Of a stretch of 64,000 nucleotides of DNA, positions 43,561 through 56,094 are shown piece by piece. The position numbers were made by a program, and so were the translations under genes. The stretch spans positions 41,122,663 through 41,186,662 of the forward strand of contig CM034239.1 of NCBI GenBank assembly GCA_019916065.1. The letters are read 5' to 3'. Each line of letters opens with the position of its first letter. Position 1 is the first letter of the stretch. Below the pieces are notes generated by a model. The model had not been told where the DNA came from. It saw nothing but the letters and a program-made list of their open reading frames with translations, and searched no databases. Source of the stretch: Vitellaria paradoxa (Eukaryota; Streptophyta; Magnoliopsida; Ericales; Sapotaceae).

Positions 43561-44179
43561 CCATTGACACGCGCAGTTCCACTGCGGCAATGCTTTCAAA
43601 GGCCTTCTATTGGACTTGGAAGGCTTGTTCGAATTGGGAGAATCTGTTGCATACAAAATATTAAGTTTAATAAGTTGAAAGAAATAATTTTAATGGTTAA
43701 AAAATGTCTTAAACTAACAATTTATATCTGTCACTGCATAGTCAGACATTGAAGATGCCTGATTGTGCATCGAAGGATGCGCTGATGTGGAGAGTGATGT
43801 TGGGATAGCGTCTGCCAGGCTACTACCCACATAGGATAGGCTAAGATGCTCGGCCATCATCCTAGGACCAGTTCTCCTTCTAGATCGTCTGAACATGTCT
43901 ATGTACATATTCACAAAATAGACTTTGTTAGGATATTTATTATAATTTCAAAAAAATAAATATTTAAAATAAACTTGTTAAGATAAAAAAGTACATAACC
44001 TTTTATTAGTCATATAAGTTAACGGTATCTCCTTCGATGGTCTCCCTAACCCCATTAACATCTTCCTCACATCGGACGATTGTATCTTGGTCAAGAGATT
44101 GTTGGGCAAATGCATCAATATTTGGCTCATCGTATTCGATTTGATACATTCTTTTTCTCGACATTTTAACCGCAATGTG

Positions 44180-44551
44180 CTAGTTAGGATTGGCTCGATC
44201 TCCAACATAATAAACTTGCTCTACCATCGACGTTAGTATGTAAGGTTCATGTTGTATTCGCACATCCCAGTATAACAAATTGTTAAACTTTACCAATTTA
44301 AACTGGTACTTATCAATTTTAACCCCGTGGATTGGATCACCCCAGTCACACTTAAACAATAGAAATCTCAAATTGCGATTATGTATGACTTCAATAATGT
44401 CATTCAATTGGTCATAGTTGGTTATTTTTCCAGTAAGGTAACTCATAAAAAATACTCTTCTTCTTCTTCTTCTTCTTCTAATTATGACTTCGGTTCCAGT
44501 TCGCACTCGGAATAGATGCCAGCAAAAGGGCCAACAGATCATGAAAATCAT
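44180..44551 (-). pseudogene. CACTA transposase C-terminal fragment, DUF4216
   Basis: Open minus-strand frame with DIIEVIHNRNLRFLLFKCDW and EPYILTSMVEQVYYVGD, the DUF4216 domain found at the C-terminus of TNP2-type CACTA transposases. A (TCT)n run at 44457-44479 encodes eight Arg, an expansion inside the coding region. The catalytic part upstream (higher coordinates) was not found, so this is a truncated relic. Confidence 0.8.
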
Positions 44552-45351
44552 ACACTATTTGTATTTTCTCCCACTAGATCTGGGCTAACAAATCATTTTT
44601 ACTCCCACGCACTTTCTACAGGGACAACTAATGCGATGAGTTGATTAATCCCCTCCATATATTCCTTAGACATCTTATTTGGTAAATCAATCCAACTCTT
44701 ATCATCTTGCTAACTATTTCTACGGAGTACCAAAATGAAGACGAATAATTATGCTAAAGGATCGTGCAATATGCAAAGTGCCTAGTTTTAAACTTCACCT
44801 TTTCACTACAGGGTGGTTGGTCCTACCCCATTCGAGACTGCACGATCCAACATGCACTTAACAACTTGATGCCTTCGTCTCCTAATTAGACAAAATTTCT
44901 GCAGTATGTCTGCATAGTTTTCTAAGTACACAATGTAGACACAACATCTGTCATACTCCATGTATGCACCTAGAGAACAATAGGACGTCAACTGAAACTT
45001 CATCTAATATCAGACATTACATGAGTTGTTGAAGACAAGATGGATAGTTGTACAATTCAAGAATCGCGTACGTCAATTCCCGTGTGTTCATCAAAAGAAC
45101 GACCAACTTGGTTGAAGACCTAATTTGTCGTCTAAGAATGACCTAACGGGTGGCGTACAAGATTCTCAAACGGGTCTAAGTTTCATTAATGCATGCAAAT
45201 GAATAAAGTAAAGCAATTCTAAGTTTCTCTTGGTTTGTTAACTTAGACTAAAGTAAAAAAGTTTTAAATTTCTCTTTATTTTCTAACGTAGAATAAAGTA
45301 AAAAAGTTCTAAGTTTCTCTTTATTTCCTAACTTAGAATAAATTTAGATTT

Positions 45352-45388
45352 AGATTGGATTGGATTGGATTGGATTGGATTTAGATTG
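45352..45388. repeat. (GGATT)n short tandem repeat
   Basis: Six or so GGATT units; the same pentamer opens each unit of the satellite that follows. Confidence 0.9.
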
Positions 45389-45399
45389 GATAAGATTAG

Positions 45400-46570
45400 C
45401 CCGAGTAATATTATTAGATTGGATTGGGCCAAAGTAATAATTTCGATTAGGCGCACGTAATATTATTAATTTATTATAATATTATTTCTAAGATTATAAT
45501 TTAATATTACTTCTTATAATTAATATTATTACTACTATTATTATTACTATTTCTATTATTATTATTTAATATTATTAATACTTAATTACCTAATTGTAAT
45601 ATTATAATATTATTTTTTACATAATTTCCTTATAATATTAATATTGGATTGGATTGGATTGAGCCCAAGTAAGATTAGAGATTTGTGTATTAGTTATTAT
45701 TTAACTAATTAAATATTATTAATTAACTATTATTAATTACTTAATTATAATATTATAATATTATTATTTTACTTAATTTCCTTATTATATTAATATTGGA
45801 TTGGATTGGGTCCAAATAAGATAAAGGGTTTGTGCGTTAGCTATTAATTTACCTAATTAAATATTATTAATTAACTATTATTAAATATCTAATTATAATA
45901 TTATAATATTATTATTTTACCTAATTTCTTTATTGTATTAATATTGGACTAGATTGAGCCCAAGTAAGATTAGGAATTTGTGCATTAGCTATTAATTTAA
46001 CTAATTAAATATTATTGTTATTTTACCTAAGTTTCTTACATTACTAATATTTGATTTGATTGAGCTTAAGAAAGATATTTGATTGGGCACAAGTAAGATA
46101 TTGGATTGAGTCCAAGTAAGATTAGGAGTTTATATATTAACTAATAATTTAACTAATTAAATATTATTAATTAACTATTATTAATTATCTAATTATAATA
46201 TTATAATATCATTATTTTACCTAATTATAACATTATAATATTATTATTTTACTCAATTTCCTTATAGTATTAATATTAGATTAGATTGGACCCAAGAAAG
46301 ATATTGGATTGGACCCAAGTAAGATTAGGGGTTTGTGTATTAGTTGTTAATTTAACTAATTAAATACTATTAATTAACTATTACTAGTTACCTAATTATA
46401 ATATTATAATATTATTATTTTACCTAATTTTCTTATTTTATTAATATTTAATTGGATTGACCCCAAGAAAGATATTAGATTGGACCCAAGTAAGATTAGA
46501 GGTTTGTGTATTAGTTATTAATTTAGCTAATTAAATACTATTAATTAACTATTACTAATAAACTATTATA
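45400..46570. repeat. AT-rich satellite-like array, units of about 150-175 bp
   Basis: The sequence TTAATATTGGATTGGATTGAGCCCAAGTAAGATTAG recurs with variation at about 45639, 45791, 45939, 46046 (shortened), 46271 and 46442. Between them lie TTTAACTAATTAAATATTATTAATTAACTATTATTAA and AATTATAATATTATAATATTATTATTTTACCTAATTTC. Units vary by insertions and deletions. Confidence 0.85.
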
Positions 46571-47020
46571 ATTTAATATTACTAATTAACTAAGGGTAAC
46601 TTACACTAACACCCTTTAAACATTTCAACCTATTACATTTACACCTCCCGTAGACCCACAAATTTTAAAAATCACAAAAAGACCCATGGGGACCATGTAA
46701 GTATTTACATAAAACCCTAATAGTTTCTACTAATTAAAGAACATACCCTTAAAATCTACAAATACTTCCTAATATTCTAACTTTTAGGTTTATGATATTT
46801 TTTTGTCTATTGATCTACTTCCCGATTAACGGATAAATCTATTAATATTAAATACAAATCATATAGAATGTTTAAAGGACTTCCTGAAATATTAAAATTA
46901 CATATATAAGTTAAAAAAGATTCAAAAGAAGCAAAGTAGATAAGATAAGCTCTAGTATCATTATTCATCTGTTATTGATCTTTGTGGAGAAGATAACTTA
47001 CACCCTTAGAACCATCTGGG
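46571..47020. other. Spacer
   Basis: No gene recognised. It ends at the PBS-like site of the second EPRV fragment. Confidence 0.5.
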
Positions 47021-47260
47021 CTTTGATACTAGTAGTTAAAAACACTCAAAAAATAGAAGAACACTTAAACTCTCAAACTTTTATTAATAATACTAGATAT
47101 TATACATAGAATTTTTCTAACAGAGGACTAGAAAGAGAGAATGAGAGAGCATTCTAATTTTTTCGGTGCCTTCTCATTACAACAAGACATTTTTAATAGG
47201 CCTTATACTCGGACTTCAAATCTAGATTTCAAACATTATATGATAAAAAATAAGGATAGC
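47020..47260 (-). promoter_or_regulatory. Promoter, leader and primer site of a second endogenous pararetrovirus
   Basis: On the minus strand: TATA-like GAGTATAAGGCC (about 47198-47209), a leader with AGAGAGAA runs, AATAAAAG (about 47085-47090), then ACTAGTATCAAAGCCC (about 47024-47039), a mutated initiator-Met tRNA primer site (TGGTATCAGAGCC). The order TATA, poly(A) signal, PBS, downstream of pol and a second ORF, is caulimovirid-like. Confidence 0.5.
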
Positions 47261-47289
47261 AAAAAAAAAAAAGGGCATAAATAAAGTAG

Positions 47290-48780
47290 TACAATTATGG
47301 TATTGCTTTTTGTTAATGCAAATTCTTTCACATGGGCTCTGTTGTGTGCTAAATAAGGGTGCAGTTGTTTATGACCCACTTCTGAAAAATTTTATTCTTT
47401 TTCTTTTGGTAATATTCTTAGTTAGTCTACTGGGTTTCCATGATGGTGTAGCTTTTATTAATCTTCCATCATGTTCTCAATATTGTGCCACTCCTCTTTA
47501 CTTATGTTCTCCCATAATCTTGTTCTACTTGGGCTTCTTCGGCTGAGAGTGCGGCTTCTAATATTATTTTTGCTTCAAATTTTTCATACATATCATCTAG
47601 ATAAATTACCACCTCAGATGATGCATCAATTTCATTCGTCTAATTTTGTTTAAAAAGTTGAATGCCTCACTTTTCATTTCTTTAGTAGCTTAGAACATTA
47701 ATGGAATAGAAGATAAAAATAATCCCCTGCCATCAGCAACTGTATGTTTTTCTAGCATGTTTTGTAGAATTTTGGCATTGTAAACCAATTCTACCTAAGA
47801 TCGTAGTAAAATTTGTTCTTTTGAAATAACCTCTTTTTTCTGCTGGTTTAGAGGAAATATAGGTGTCAACGAGGGTGTATTCCTTTAATTTTCAAATCTG
47901 ATAAGACCTGTAAAATCTTTCATTGTAACACCATCCAACAAAGCAATAAATTTCAAAAGCCATGATTTTTCTTTTAAAACTATAGGGGATTTTATTGATT
48001 ATGGTTTTGATTAGTGCTGGAAAATCTTGATAAGCTGTTGCCTCTAGTGGATTGAAGATGATCTTTTTGATTAAATCCCAATCAATTGTTTCAAACCTGC
48101 AATTGCCACCTTGAAGGTCAAATTGAATTTTTCTAATATGAAAAGTAGGATCATATCTAGTTTTATCAGAAAATTCTTAAAAGATTAGTTTAATCTTTTG
48201 ATTGTTAATATACTTATCAACAATAGAAAATAATGCTCTAGGAAAGACTTGTTTAGCCTCTTTATAAAACTTTATTCTTTTAACTTTTTCAAAATGAGTA
48301 TTACCATTAGAAATTTCTTAAATTTCCATGATTTACTGAATTTCAGAAATCCTTTAGTGATCGAACAAAGAAGTTTCAAGATCAAATTTTGAAATCATAT
48401 TTTTTTGACAATTCTTTTAATTTATTAATTTTGTCTTGGAGCTTTTTCAGCTCATATGTCATGCCTGTCATTGCTTTGCAGAATTGATAGTTTTTCTTCC
48501 TGAAATATGGATTTTCCATGTTTTATTACGGGGGACTATAAAGTTTGTTCTCCAAACTAGGATTGAAGAAGTCTAGTATGACTTTTTCTGTTAAAGCAAG
48601 TGGCTTTTTTAACATTACTTGAGCATAGTTTTCTTGAGAAAAATTTTTCTGGAATGTTTTCCCAGAAAAAGTATTTTCAACTTATTTAGTTGTTGCTTCT
48701 TTGCCCTTAGAGCTGGTTGCCCGAACATCTCAGTCTTGTTTGGCTTTTCTGAAACTTTCTACAATATAAGGACTTTTGTT
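47290..48780 (-). pseudogene. Second ORF region of EPRV fragment 2, decayed
   Basis: Minus-strand region between the RNase H end and the promoter. Broken frames include a charged, Lys-rich coiled-coil-like segment (TYELKKLQDKINKLKELSKK, about 48470-48400) and a WDLIKKIIFNPLEATAYQDFP stretch (about 48080-48015). No known domain recognised. Identified mainly by position relative to RNase H and the leader. Confidence 0.45.
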
Positions 48781-49760
48781 AGTCTTTAATATCTATTTGG
48801 ATGCCCGCTGAGATAATCTGCAAGAATATTTTTAGTAGATCCAATATGCTCAACTTTAAATGATACTAAAATATATAATTGAACTACTTAATTCTTCTAG
48901 ATTTATTTTCAACTCTCTTTTTCTTAAGAAAGTTTTTAACCGATTGATTATCTGTTCTTATCAAAAACTTAACAAGAGCTAAAAAGATTTAAAATATTTT
49001 TATACTTTTTTTATGGCTAAGAGTTATTTTCTAAAAATAATATAATTATGTTCATTTGGGTTGAACTCACCAGAATTATATTCACATATTAATTTTCAGA
49101 ACCTTTTTGTTCTTTAAAAGTTTTGAGAATATCTTCTTGTTCAAATTTCTCTTTTATTTTTATTGTTTTTAGTGCTACTCCCCAAAACATTTCTGAGGCA
49201 TCTGTCTCCAGGGTTAGGAGATTAGATTCTGTAGGAAAATAAACCTTTAAATTAAGTTTAAATAAAGTTTTGATTTCTTTTATCCTTATATCTTCCTCAT
49301 TTCATTCAATTTTTATATTAAAATTCTTTTGATTCTTTTGAGCTTTTTTCAAAATTTCAAGGAATAGCTTTTCCCATTTAGAAAGACTTTTTACAAGCTA
49401 TCTTTCATAGTTTAATAAACCAAGAAGAATTTGCAAATCTTTTAGAGTCTCTAGTTTTTCTGGAAACTCTTTAATTTTTGTAGTTATATGAGATTGCAAC
49501 ACAATTCTTGTTGAACTAATTACAATATCTAAATAATTAATTTTTTTTCTGTCTTAATCTTTTTTGGACTGAGAATTATTCCATTATCAAAAATTTTTTA
49601 CAAACTATCTCTAAGTGATACTTTTGTTCTTCTATGTTTTTAGAGAAAATCAATACATCATTTATATAGACCTAACAAAAATCTTTGATATCTTTAAAGA
49701 TATCGTCCATCTATCTTTAAAATATTTGTAGCGCAGTACACATTCTAAATGGTAAAATTG
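48780..49760 (-). pseudogene. Endogenous pararetrovirus 2 reverse transcriptase-RNase H relic
   Basis: Minus-strand blocks: the RT active-site box at about 49667-49650 reads YIND instead of YIDD and is followed by VLIFSKN; a connection region with LETLKDLQILLGLLNY (about 49460-49410); RNase H with TLETDASEMFWGVALK (about 49218-49170) and FLIRTDNQSVKNFL (about 48970-48930); the pol end has ADYLSGHPN (about 48830-48800). The spacing fits Caulimoviridae pol. It is too diverged from the fragment at 1-1162 to be a simple copy. Stops and frameshifts throughout. Confidence 0.75.
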
Positions 49761-49789
49761 TTCACTGGTAATGGCCACTTGTTAACTTA

Positions 49790-51380
49790 AAAGTTATTAA
49801 GGCCCTGTTTGATTAGGTTAAAAATCACCGAAAGTTACAAAAAGTTACAAATATTTATTTACTTTTACCAACTTTTGTCATTTTTATTTTTTCGTGCATT
49901 TATTTTCAAAATTTAAAATTTCCAAACCTTTACAAAAAGTTACAAAAAACTACAAAAAGTTGAGTACTTTTTCTTACTTTTTCAATATTTGTCATCTTTT
50001 CGTACTACTTTTTGACTAAAACCATTGGAATAGCTTGTTTTGCACTGTTCCAACGGATTATTTTGTTCACTTTTGGTTGGTCCGCCAAATACCAAAAAGT
50101 GACTGATATTTCTTAATTTTTTCAACTTTTGGCCACTTTTGACCCTTTGAATGGCCTGTAAAAATTGTTAAAAGTTATTAAAAATTAATAAAAATTACTA
50201 AAAATTATGAAAGGTTACCAAAAATTTTACTAAACACTCAAAGTTGTAAAACATTATTAAAAATTACTACTTACTTTACTAAACATACCAAAAATTACAA
50301 TTAGCAATTTTTAACAAAAAATATCAAAAATTACTAAAAATTGTGCCTTATAACCCCCGAAGGGCGACAAAACTAAAATCACTGTAACTTACGAGTTTGA
50401 AAGGTTTTAATATTGCATTTTGACAAAAGAAAAATTATAATTTTTGTCCTAATATTATCATATGTTATTTTTAATCAAAATTTTGTGTTTAATAAAAACT
50501 TATAAAAATTAAAAAAAGTTGAAAAATTTTGATAATTTTATATGTGATAAATTTTAATGGAAAAAGTTAGAGAAAAATTAAAAAAAAAAAAGTTCAGTGT
50601 TTTTTTTTAATGTTAAATGCATTATTAATATCTTGCCATTAATCAATTAAAAAAATTAAGATTTTATATTTTAAGAGTTCAAGGCATTATTAATAGCTCA
50701 AAATAAAGATCACCTGAAAAAAGTAAGAGTAACTAATAATTAAACTCTTCAAAAAGATTTATTTTTGGATAAGATTACTTTAATATTTTTATATACAAAG
50801 TCAAATTTATTTATTTTTATATTAATATTCATACATGTGCCTCAGTATATTTTTGGATAAGATGACTTTTACTATAATGTATTTTTTGACTTTAAAAAAA
50901 AAAAACACAAGTAATTAGTTTTCCACCAAACAACTATTTCTAATTCTTGTAAGATATTATAAATTATATGTGTTACATCTACTAGAATCGATATGATCCG
51001 ATAAACAACACAACTAAAACTATAAACCAAACTAAATTGCTCAATTTTTTTAATTTTCTAAACCGGAACCAAACTATTGATTCAAAAAAATCGAATTGAA
51101 AGGCCAATTTTGTTTGATTTGATGGTTTAACTAGTTTTGTTGTGGACGTCTAGTTGATTAATTTGATTTTTGGTTATTTTTAAGCTAAAATTGTATTTTA
51201 ATTCGATTCCATGTGTAGTATTTACAAAACTAGAAGAGTTGAAAATAGAATTAAAAATTTGTAAATATAAATATAAAAAACATATATAAACAAATTTGTA
51301 CAAAAATATAATTAGTAATTAAATACATACGTGTACATAAATACAATTTTAGTTAATATAATAATAACTTCATTCTCATA
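49790..51380. other. AT-rich spacer, partly an old MITE-like repeat
   Basis: 49800-50360 opens with GGCCCTGTTTGATTAGG and is full of AAAAATTACTAAAAATTA-type short repeats, like decayed Tourist/Stowaway-like debris. No matching right terminus found. 50360-51380 shows nothing further. Confidence 0.45.
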
Positions 51381-51801
51381 GGATCCGTTTGGTACAATAA
51401 AAATACACTTGAAAATCTCTAAAATTCTTTAACATATTTTGCACTCTTCATATTTCGTAAAATTTATATAAATTCATATATGTTTACATATCCCAACAAA
51501 TTTTTACAAGTCTCAATAAATTTTTTACAAACCTCAATAACATTTCACAAAACCCCAATAATATTTCTACAAATCTTAAAAACTTTTTAACCATTTTTAA
51601 TAAATTCTGACATAAAACCATTCTGATGGAACTAAAAAAAATCATTTGGACGGTTTCTCTCTCCAAAAAGTAGATGCAAAAGTAAAAAAAATTTCACTAT
51701 TTATTTTTAAAAAACGTGTTTGGGTGACTACATGTCAAACGCCAAAAAAATTTCTCAAACCACATTTTTTATTATTTTTGGCCACGCCAAATGAACCCCT
51801 A
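51381..51801 (+). mobile_element. MITE family M1, copy 2
   Basis: Begins GGATCCGTTTGGTAC and ends GCCAAATGAACCCCT (imperfect inverted repeat). Shared with copy 3: AACATATTTTGCACT, ATATCCCAACAAATT, AATAACATTTCACAAA, ATCATTTGGACGGTTTCTC. Non-coding. Confidence 0.75.
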
Positions 51802-51904
51802 ATATAATAAATTGAATAATTATAAAAAATCACAGTATGATTTATTATTGAGAAAAATGAAATCAAAATCTCAATATATATTTAATAAATTGAATAACTA
51901 TTAT

Positions 51905-52361
51905 TAGGGGTGGAAACGAATCGAATTACTCGTGAGCTACTTGAGCTCGACTTAAAAAAACTCGGCTCAAGCTCTGTTCGTGAGTAAAACGTGTTTGAAT
52001 AGAGCTTGATTTATGGCTCGTTTAGATTCCAGCTCAAGTTCAAGCCTAGAAAAGTTTGGCTTGAAAGCTTGCAAACAAGATTGTTAAAATAATATATATA
52101 TTTTTAGTAATATATTTTATATTTTTTTTAATAATATTTTTATTACATTTTAAAATATTTTATTTATTATATTTCAAACCAAAATGACGTTATTTTGGTT
52201 TAATCGAACTATTCACGAGCGGAGATCGAGCCTAAATTCTTTTTTATCGAACCGAATTCGAACCTGTATAAAAGTTCGAATTGAGTTTGAACTCAGTATA
52301 AAAAGCTCAAGCTAAGCTCGAGCAAGTTAAAGCTCGGCTCCTTGGCTCGATTCCACCCCTA
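51905..52361. mobile_element. hAT-type non-autonomous element with 8-bp target duplication
   Basis: Termini TAGGGGTGGAAACGA and TCGATTCCACCCCTA are inverted repeats. Flanked by ACTATTAT at 51897-51904 and 52362-52369. The inner part has GAGCTCGA/GGCTCAAGCT-rich subterminal repeats. No ORF. 457 bp. Confidence 0.9.
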
Positions 52362-52382
52362 ACTATTATATTTTCAAATTTA

Positions 52383-52819
52383 GAACTTCTTTGGCGTTCC
52401 AAAAAAAGGTAAAAAATATTAAAAATCTTTAAAATTTTCTAACATATTTTGCACTAATTATATTTCGTGAAATTTTTATAAACTTATATATATCTACATA
52501 TCCCAACAAATTGTTATAAACTTTAATAAATTTTTTATAAACATTAATAACATTTCACAAACCCTAATAACATTTTTATAAATCTTAAAAATTTTTTAAC
52601 CACTTTCAATAATTTTTGACACAAAACTGTTTCGAATAAACCAAAAAAATCGTTTGGACAGTTCTCTCTCTAAAAAGTTCACACAAAAGTCGAAAAATTT
52701 CACTATTCATCTCTAAAAAAGTGGTTTGGTAGCTACACACTAAATGTCAAAAAGTTTCTCGAATTACATTTTTTCCTTTTTTTTTTTGGTTATTTTTGGC
52801 ATTTCAAACGGACCCTTAG
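52383..52819 (+). mobile_element. MITE family M1, copy 3
   Basis: Aligns along its length with 51381-51801. Ends CATTTCAAACGGACCCTT. The left terminus is less well kept (CTTCTTTGGCGTTCC). Confidence 0.75.
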
Positions 52820-52838
52820 CTTTCCAATTTAGTTTTTT

Positions 52839-52841
<3 letters not shown>

Positions 52842-52870
<29 letters not shown>
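52842..52870. repeat. (GA)n microsatellite
   Basis: About 14 GA dinucleotides. Confidence 0.95.
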
Positions 52871-53366
52871 TCAAATCAATTCAGCTTTTTACAAGTTTTG
52901 AACTTGCTTTTGAACGAACATCTCACAAGAATCTATGGTTTAAACTTTAAATAAATGTATATATTGAAGAAACTGAAGGAATTTCTATAAATTTCTGCAA
53001 TTCAAATCAACACCTGACTAAAGAGGCAAAATGATCTATGGGATATGGGAAATCAATTAATTAAGCCCAACTTGGTCCCGACAAAAGTGTGCAAAAGTTA
53101 TCACAAAGGGCTTGAAGCCGTGAACTCAATCAATTGCTAAATCCTTCTTTATTAATAAGTTCAACAATTTTCTTGTGACCACAAAATGCTGCAGAGCCTT
53201 TTTTTTTCGCTTCACAGTCCTTCAATTGGATTGGCTGTTTACATGACGCATGCAACTTGTGATTCTCCACCCTCCCTCTGTTGTTACCTTATTTTAAAGC
53301 AACTAATTAATTAATGTTAGGGATTTGATTATCCCCCACGCAACAAAGAAGGCAACCATCACATAG
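52871..53366. other. Spacer
   Basis: No gene recognised. Confidence 0.5.
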
Positions 53367-55445
53367 TGAATCACTTTCATGCAATACACACAAACAAATT
53401 ATGGTAAATAAATGCGCACAAAAAAAAAAAAAAAATCACAATGGAAAGACATAAGATATATGTACTTCATCAATTTGCCTATGTTTATGGGTAAAATAAA
53501 ATCTGATTTTCACTGTAGGACTCTAATAATAGAGTAAGAAGAATACAATGAAGAGAAAAAGAACCTTAAAAAAAATTATTTGATAAATCTCTTATCTTGT
53601 TTTTAGCTTTTTTCTCAATTCTAGCATTAGAAAATCTTAATTTTAATTTTTAACAATGTACAATATGTCTCAGAATATATATACCTAAAAACCTTAAGTG
53701 AAATTGGACTTTAAAACACAATTCAGAAAATTACCAAATCGGTAATTGTGGGAGCAGCTTTCCACAAACTTCTAGCGAGTATTGCAACTCTCTTCTTGCA
53801 TAATAAAATTCCAAGACATGTCTCTTGGTATTTTTTTGCAAACCAGAGCTATCGTCCCACAGGCTTTCAGCGCGCTTCTCGTGAAGTGACGAATCAATAG
53901 TATTACTAAGCCTTCTTTGCGTTTTTATAAACCAATGTAAACCTAAACGAGCAGATATCTTCGCTTCACTCATTTTGCTACACTCTACTCACTATGTTCA
54001 AGTGTGTGTTTCCATTTTCAATACTTGATTATAATGAATATAAAGTAGAACTCTAACAATTATAGGGCTACATACTGCTTAAGATCAATTTAATGGGTTA
54101 CAAAAGAGACTTATCACAAAGTACGCACAAATAAAAATAAAAATATTTTCTAACAAAAGAAAAGTACACTTCAAATAAGCATTCTTAATTTCCTCTCAGA
54201 TTTCTCTCTACTCTTTGCTATCTTTCATTTTTCAAATGCCTTTCACCTTCACCTATTTATAGGCAATTGTGATAGCAAAAGAAGAAGACTGTAAGCCTCA
54301 AGTTAGCACCGAAGTTGTTGTCTTAATGCTGTTGAATCTTGAGAAGGAGCTTGGTCACCTATTATGACAAAGTCATTGACTTTGCAAAAGAGACCATGGC
54401 TTTTTTGCCACGCGCTTCCTCGGCCGGCTGCACATGGAATGATTCACCCACTTGGATTTCTCTATTTTGAGCCAAAATTCAACATAAATAAAGTATGGGT
54501 TACGACTAATCCGGAAGATTGACTTCCATTAATCCATTGCTTTTGAATGATCTGGAATATTGATTTCCATTGGTCCTCTCACTACAACAAAATATGTATT
54601 TAATGGTAATTATAATTGTTACTACAAATTTCTTCTAATGACATTTTTTAATTAATGACAATTTCAAGAAACGTAAAAGATGTTTATGCCATTTTAAGTG
54701 TTAGTGGCACTTAAAAGGTGTCTTCCTAGCAAGATGACTCGATTTGTTTTATGATACTTTAAATACTAAAATATACATTATCTTCAACACTTTCAAATGT
54801 CATCAAATATATTTACTAGCTGCATTTTGAAATATCATTATATAAATTTTACTATCTTAAAATACTTTCATATGATCCTTAAATAGCACTTTGAGTGTCA
54901 CAATTAAGTATTTTTGTCGTGCTAATAAATATCATTAGAATCTAATTATTATAAAAGAAATAACCTAATTATTATTTAAGCATTTTATTTTTATTTTTTA
55001 ATTCAATTTTATTTTTTATTTCTATCTTTTATTTAATACCAAATGTATTTAAAATAAGTAAATTTTATAACTCTATTGAATTTATAAGTTTTTCGATGTA
55101 GGACACAAAAGGATAAACTTTGTGAATTAAAAAAAAAAAAAACAAGAGAATAGGATAGAAAGAAGGAAAAGAGAGTGTCACAATTGCTAAAAACAATAAC
55201 ATTCTCTAATGAAGTGCGATTAAATAATTAGATTTTAATTGAAATTTAATGACATTTTTTTAGAAGTACCATAACTGTTGTACAATTAAGAGTGGCATTT
55301 TTTAACTAAATTATCATTAAATCATTATAATTTATTTGTTATTTAGTGACATTTCTTAAAAATGTCATTCTTAATAGGTAAATGATGACATTATCTTGTA
55401 AGTGTCATGCAATCATTGCAATTTATTTGTAATTTAATAATATTT
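53367..55445 (-). mobile_element. LTR-like repeat plus CACTA-like block, copy B
   Basis: Matches 4184 to about 6330 in the same order and orientation: LTR-like part with minus-strand TATA (at about 54247), then CACTACAACAAAATATG at about 54587 and the ATGACATTT palindromic repeats. It lacks the gag relic, the PBS-like site and the first ~125 bp of the LTR-like part, and the 40-bp duplication. The two copies differ at scattered sites and small indels. Confidence 0.75.
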
Positions 55446-56094
55446 CTTCAAAAATATTTGTCATGCCTCTAACCTCATAGTTCGGAACAAACGGAATAAG
55501 AATGTAAAAACTAAATAAAATAAATAAAATTCAATCTAAATTCTATTCACAATGAATTGCAATCATCAGTACATCCAAAATTATTACTCATTCCTATATA
55601 AAGTAATGTTTGAAGGCATCATTATTAATTAATTAATAACGTAATCTATTTTAATATCATTCCTAATGACCGCATCCAAGATCTCAAATTTGAAGAAAAG
55701 ATAAAAAAAAGAGTGGAGAATCTTGAAACTCCAAATCTTCTCTCTCCCATTTCTCTCACCTCTAGAAAAATCATCACGATCCGACACAGTCATGTTGATC
55801 ACGATGCCGAAAATACCAAGAATCTGCTATACTTGATCTCAACCCTCACTTTCTCTTTCTACTTTCTCCCTCCTCTCTCTCCTTCACTTTCTCTTCTCTC
55901 TTCTTTTCCCCCATCTGCCATGAACCAAAGAAAAGAAAAAAAAAAAAAAAAAGAAGAAGAAAGGGAAAAAAGAAAAAAACAAAAAATAAAAAAAAGAGTT
56001 TGGACTCCAAGCCTAACTCGAAGCCCAGTAACCACTCAAGACCAACTTCCGCCCAGAAAAATAAAATAAAATCTAGCAAACCGCTCTTTTTGTT
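55446..56094. other. Spacer before SRLK pseudogene 2
   Basis: CT-rich (55850-55915) and A/G-rich (55925-55995) simple stretches. No gene recognised. Confidence 0.5.

Larger units (their letters stand above)
41481..45010 (-). mobile_element. CACTA (En/Spm) transposon, decayed, coding on minus strand
   Basis: Starts with CACTACTAAAAATGAGAATTTTAGC at 41481. The subterminal region to about 41880 carries repeated TAGCGACCGC/GGTCGCTA units in both orientations, the hallmark of CACTA ends. Minus-strand fragments of the two usual genes follow: a PF03004-like gene (42370-43560) and a DUF4216 fragment (44180-44551). The other terminus (TAGTG) was not found, so the right limit is approximate. Confidence 0.8.

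Noticed and set aside
43978..44208. Separate gene on the minus strand
   Set aside because: It continues from the CACTA transposase fragment and has no independent features.
44803..44815. CACTACAGGG as a second CACTA terminus
   Set aside because: Same orientation as the left end and no subterminal repeats beside it, so it cannot be the partner end.
55713..56069. Open frame with CT-rich and A-rich stretches
   Set aside because: The coding signal comes from simple sequence (poly-Lys/Glu and Ser/Leu/Phe); no domain.
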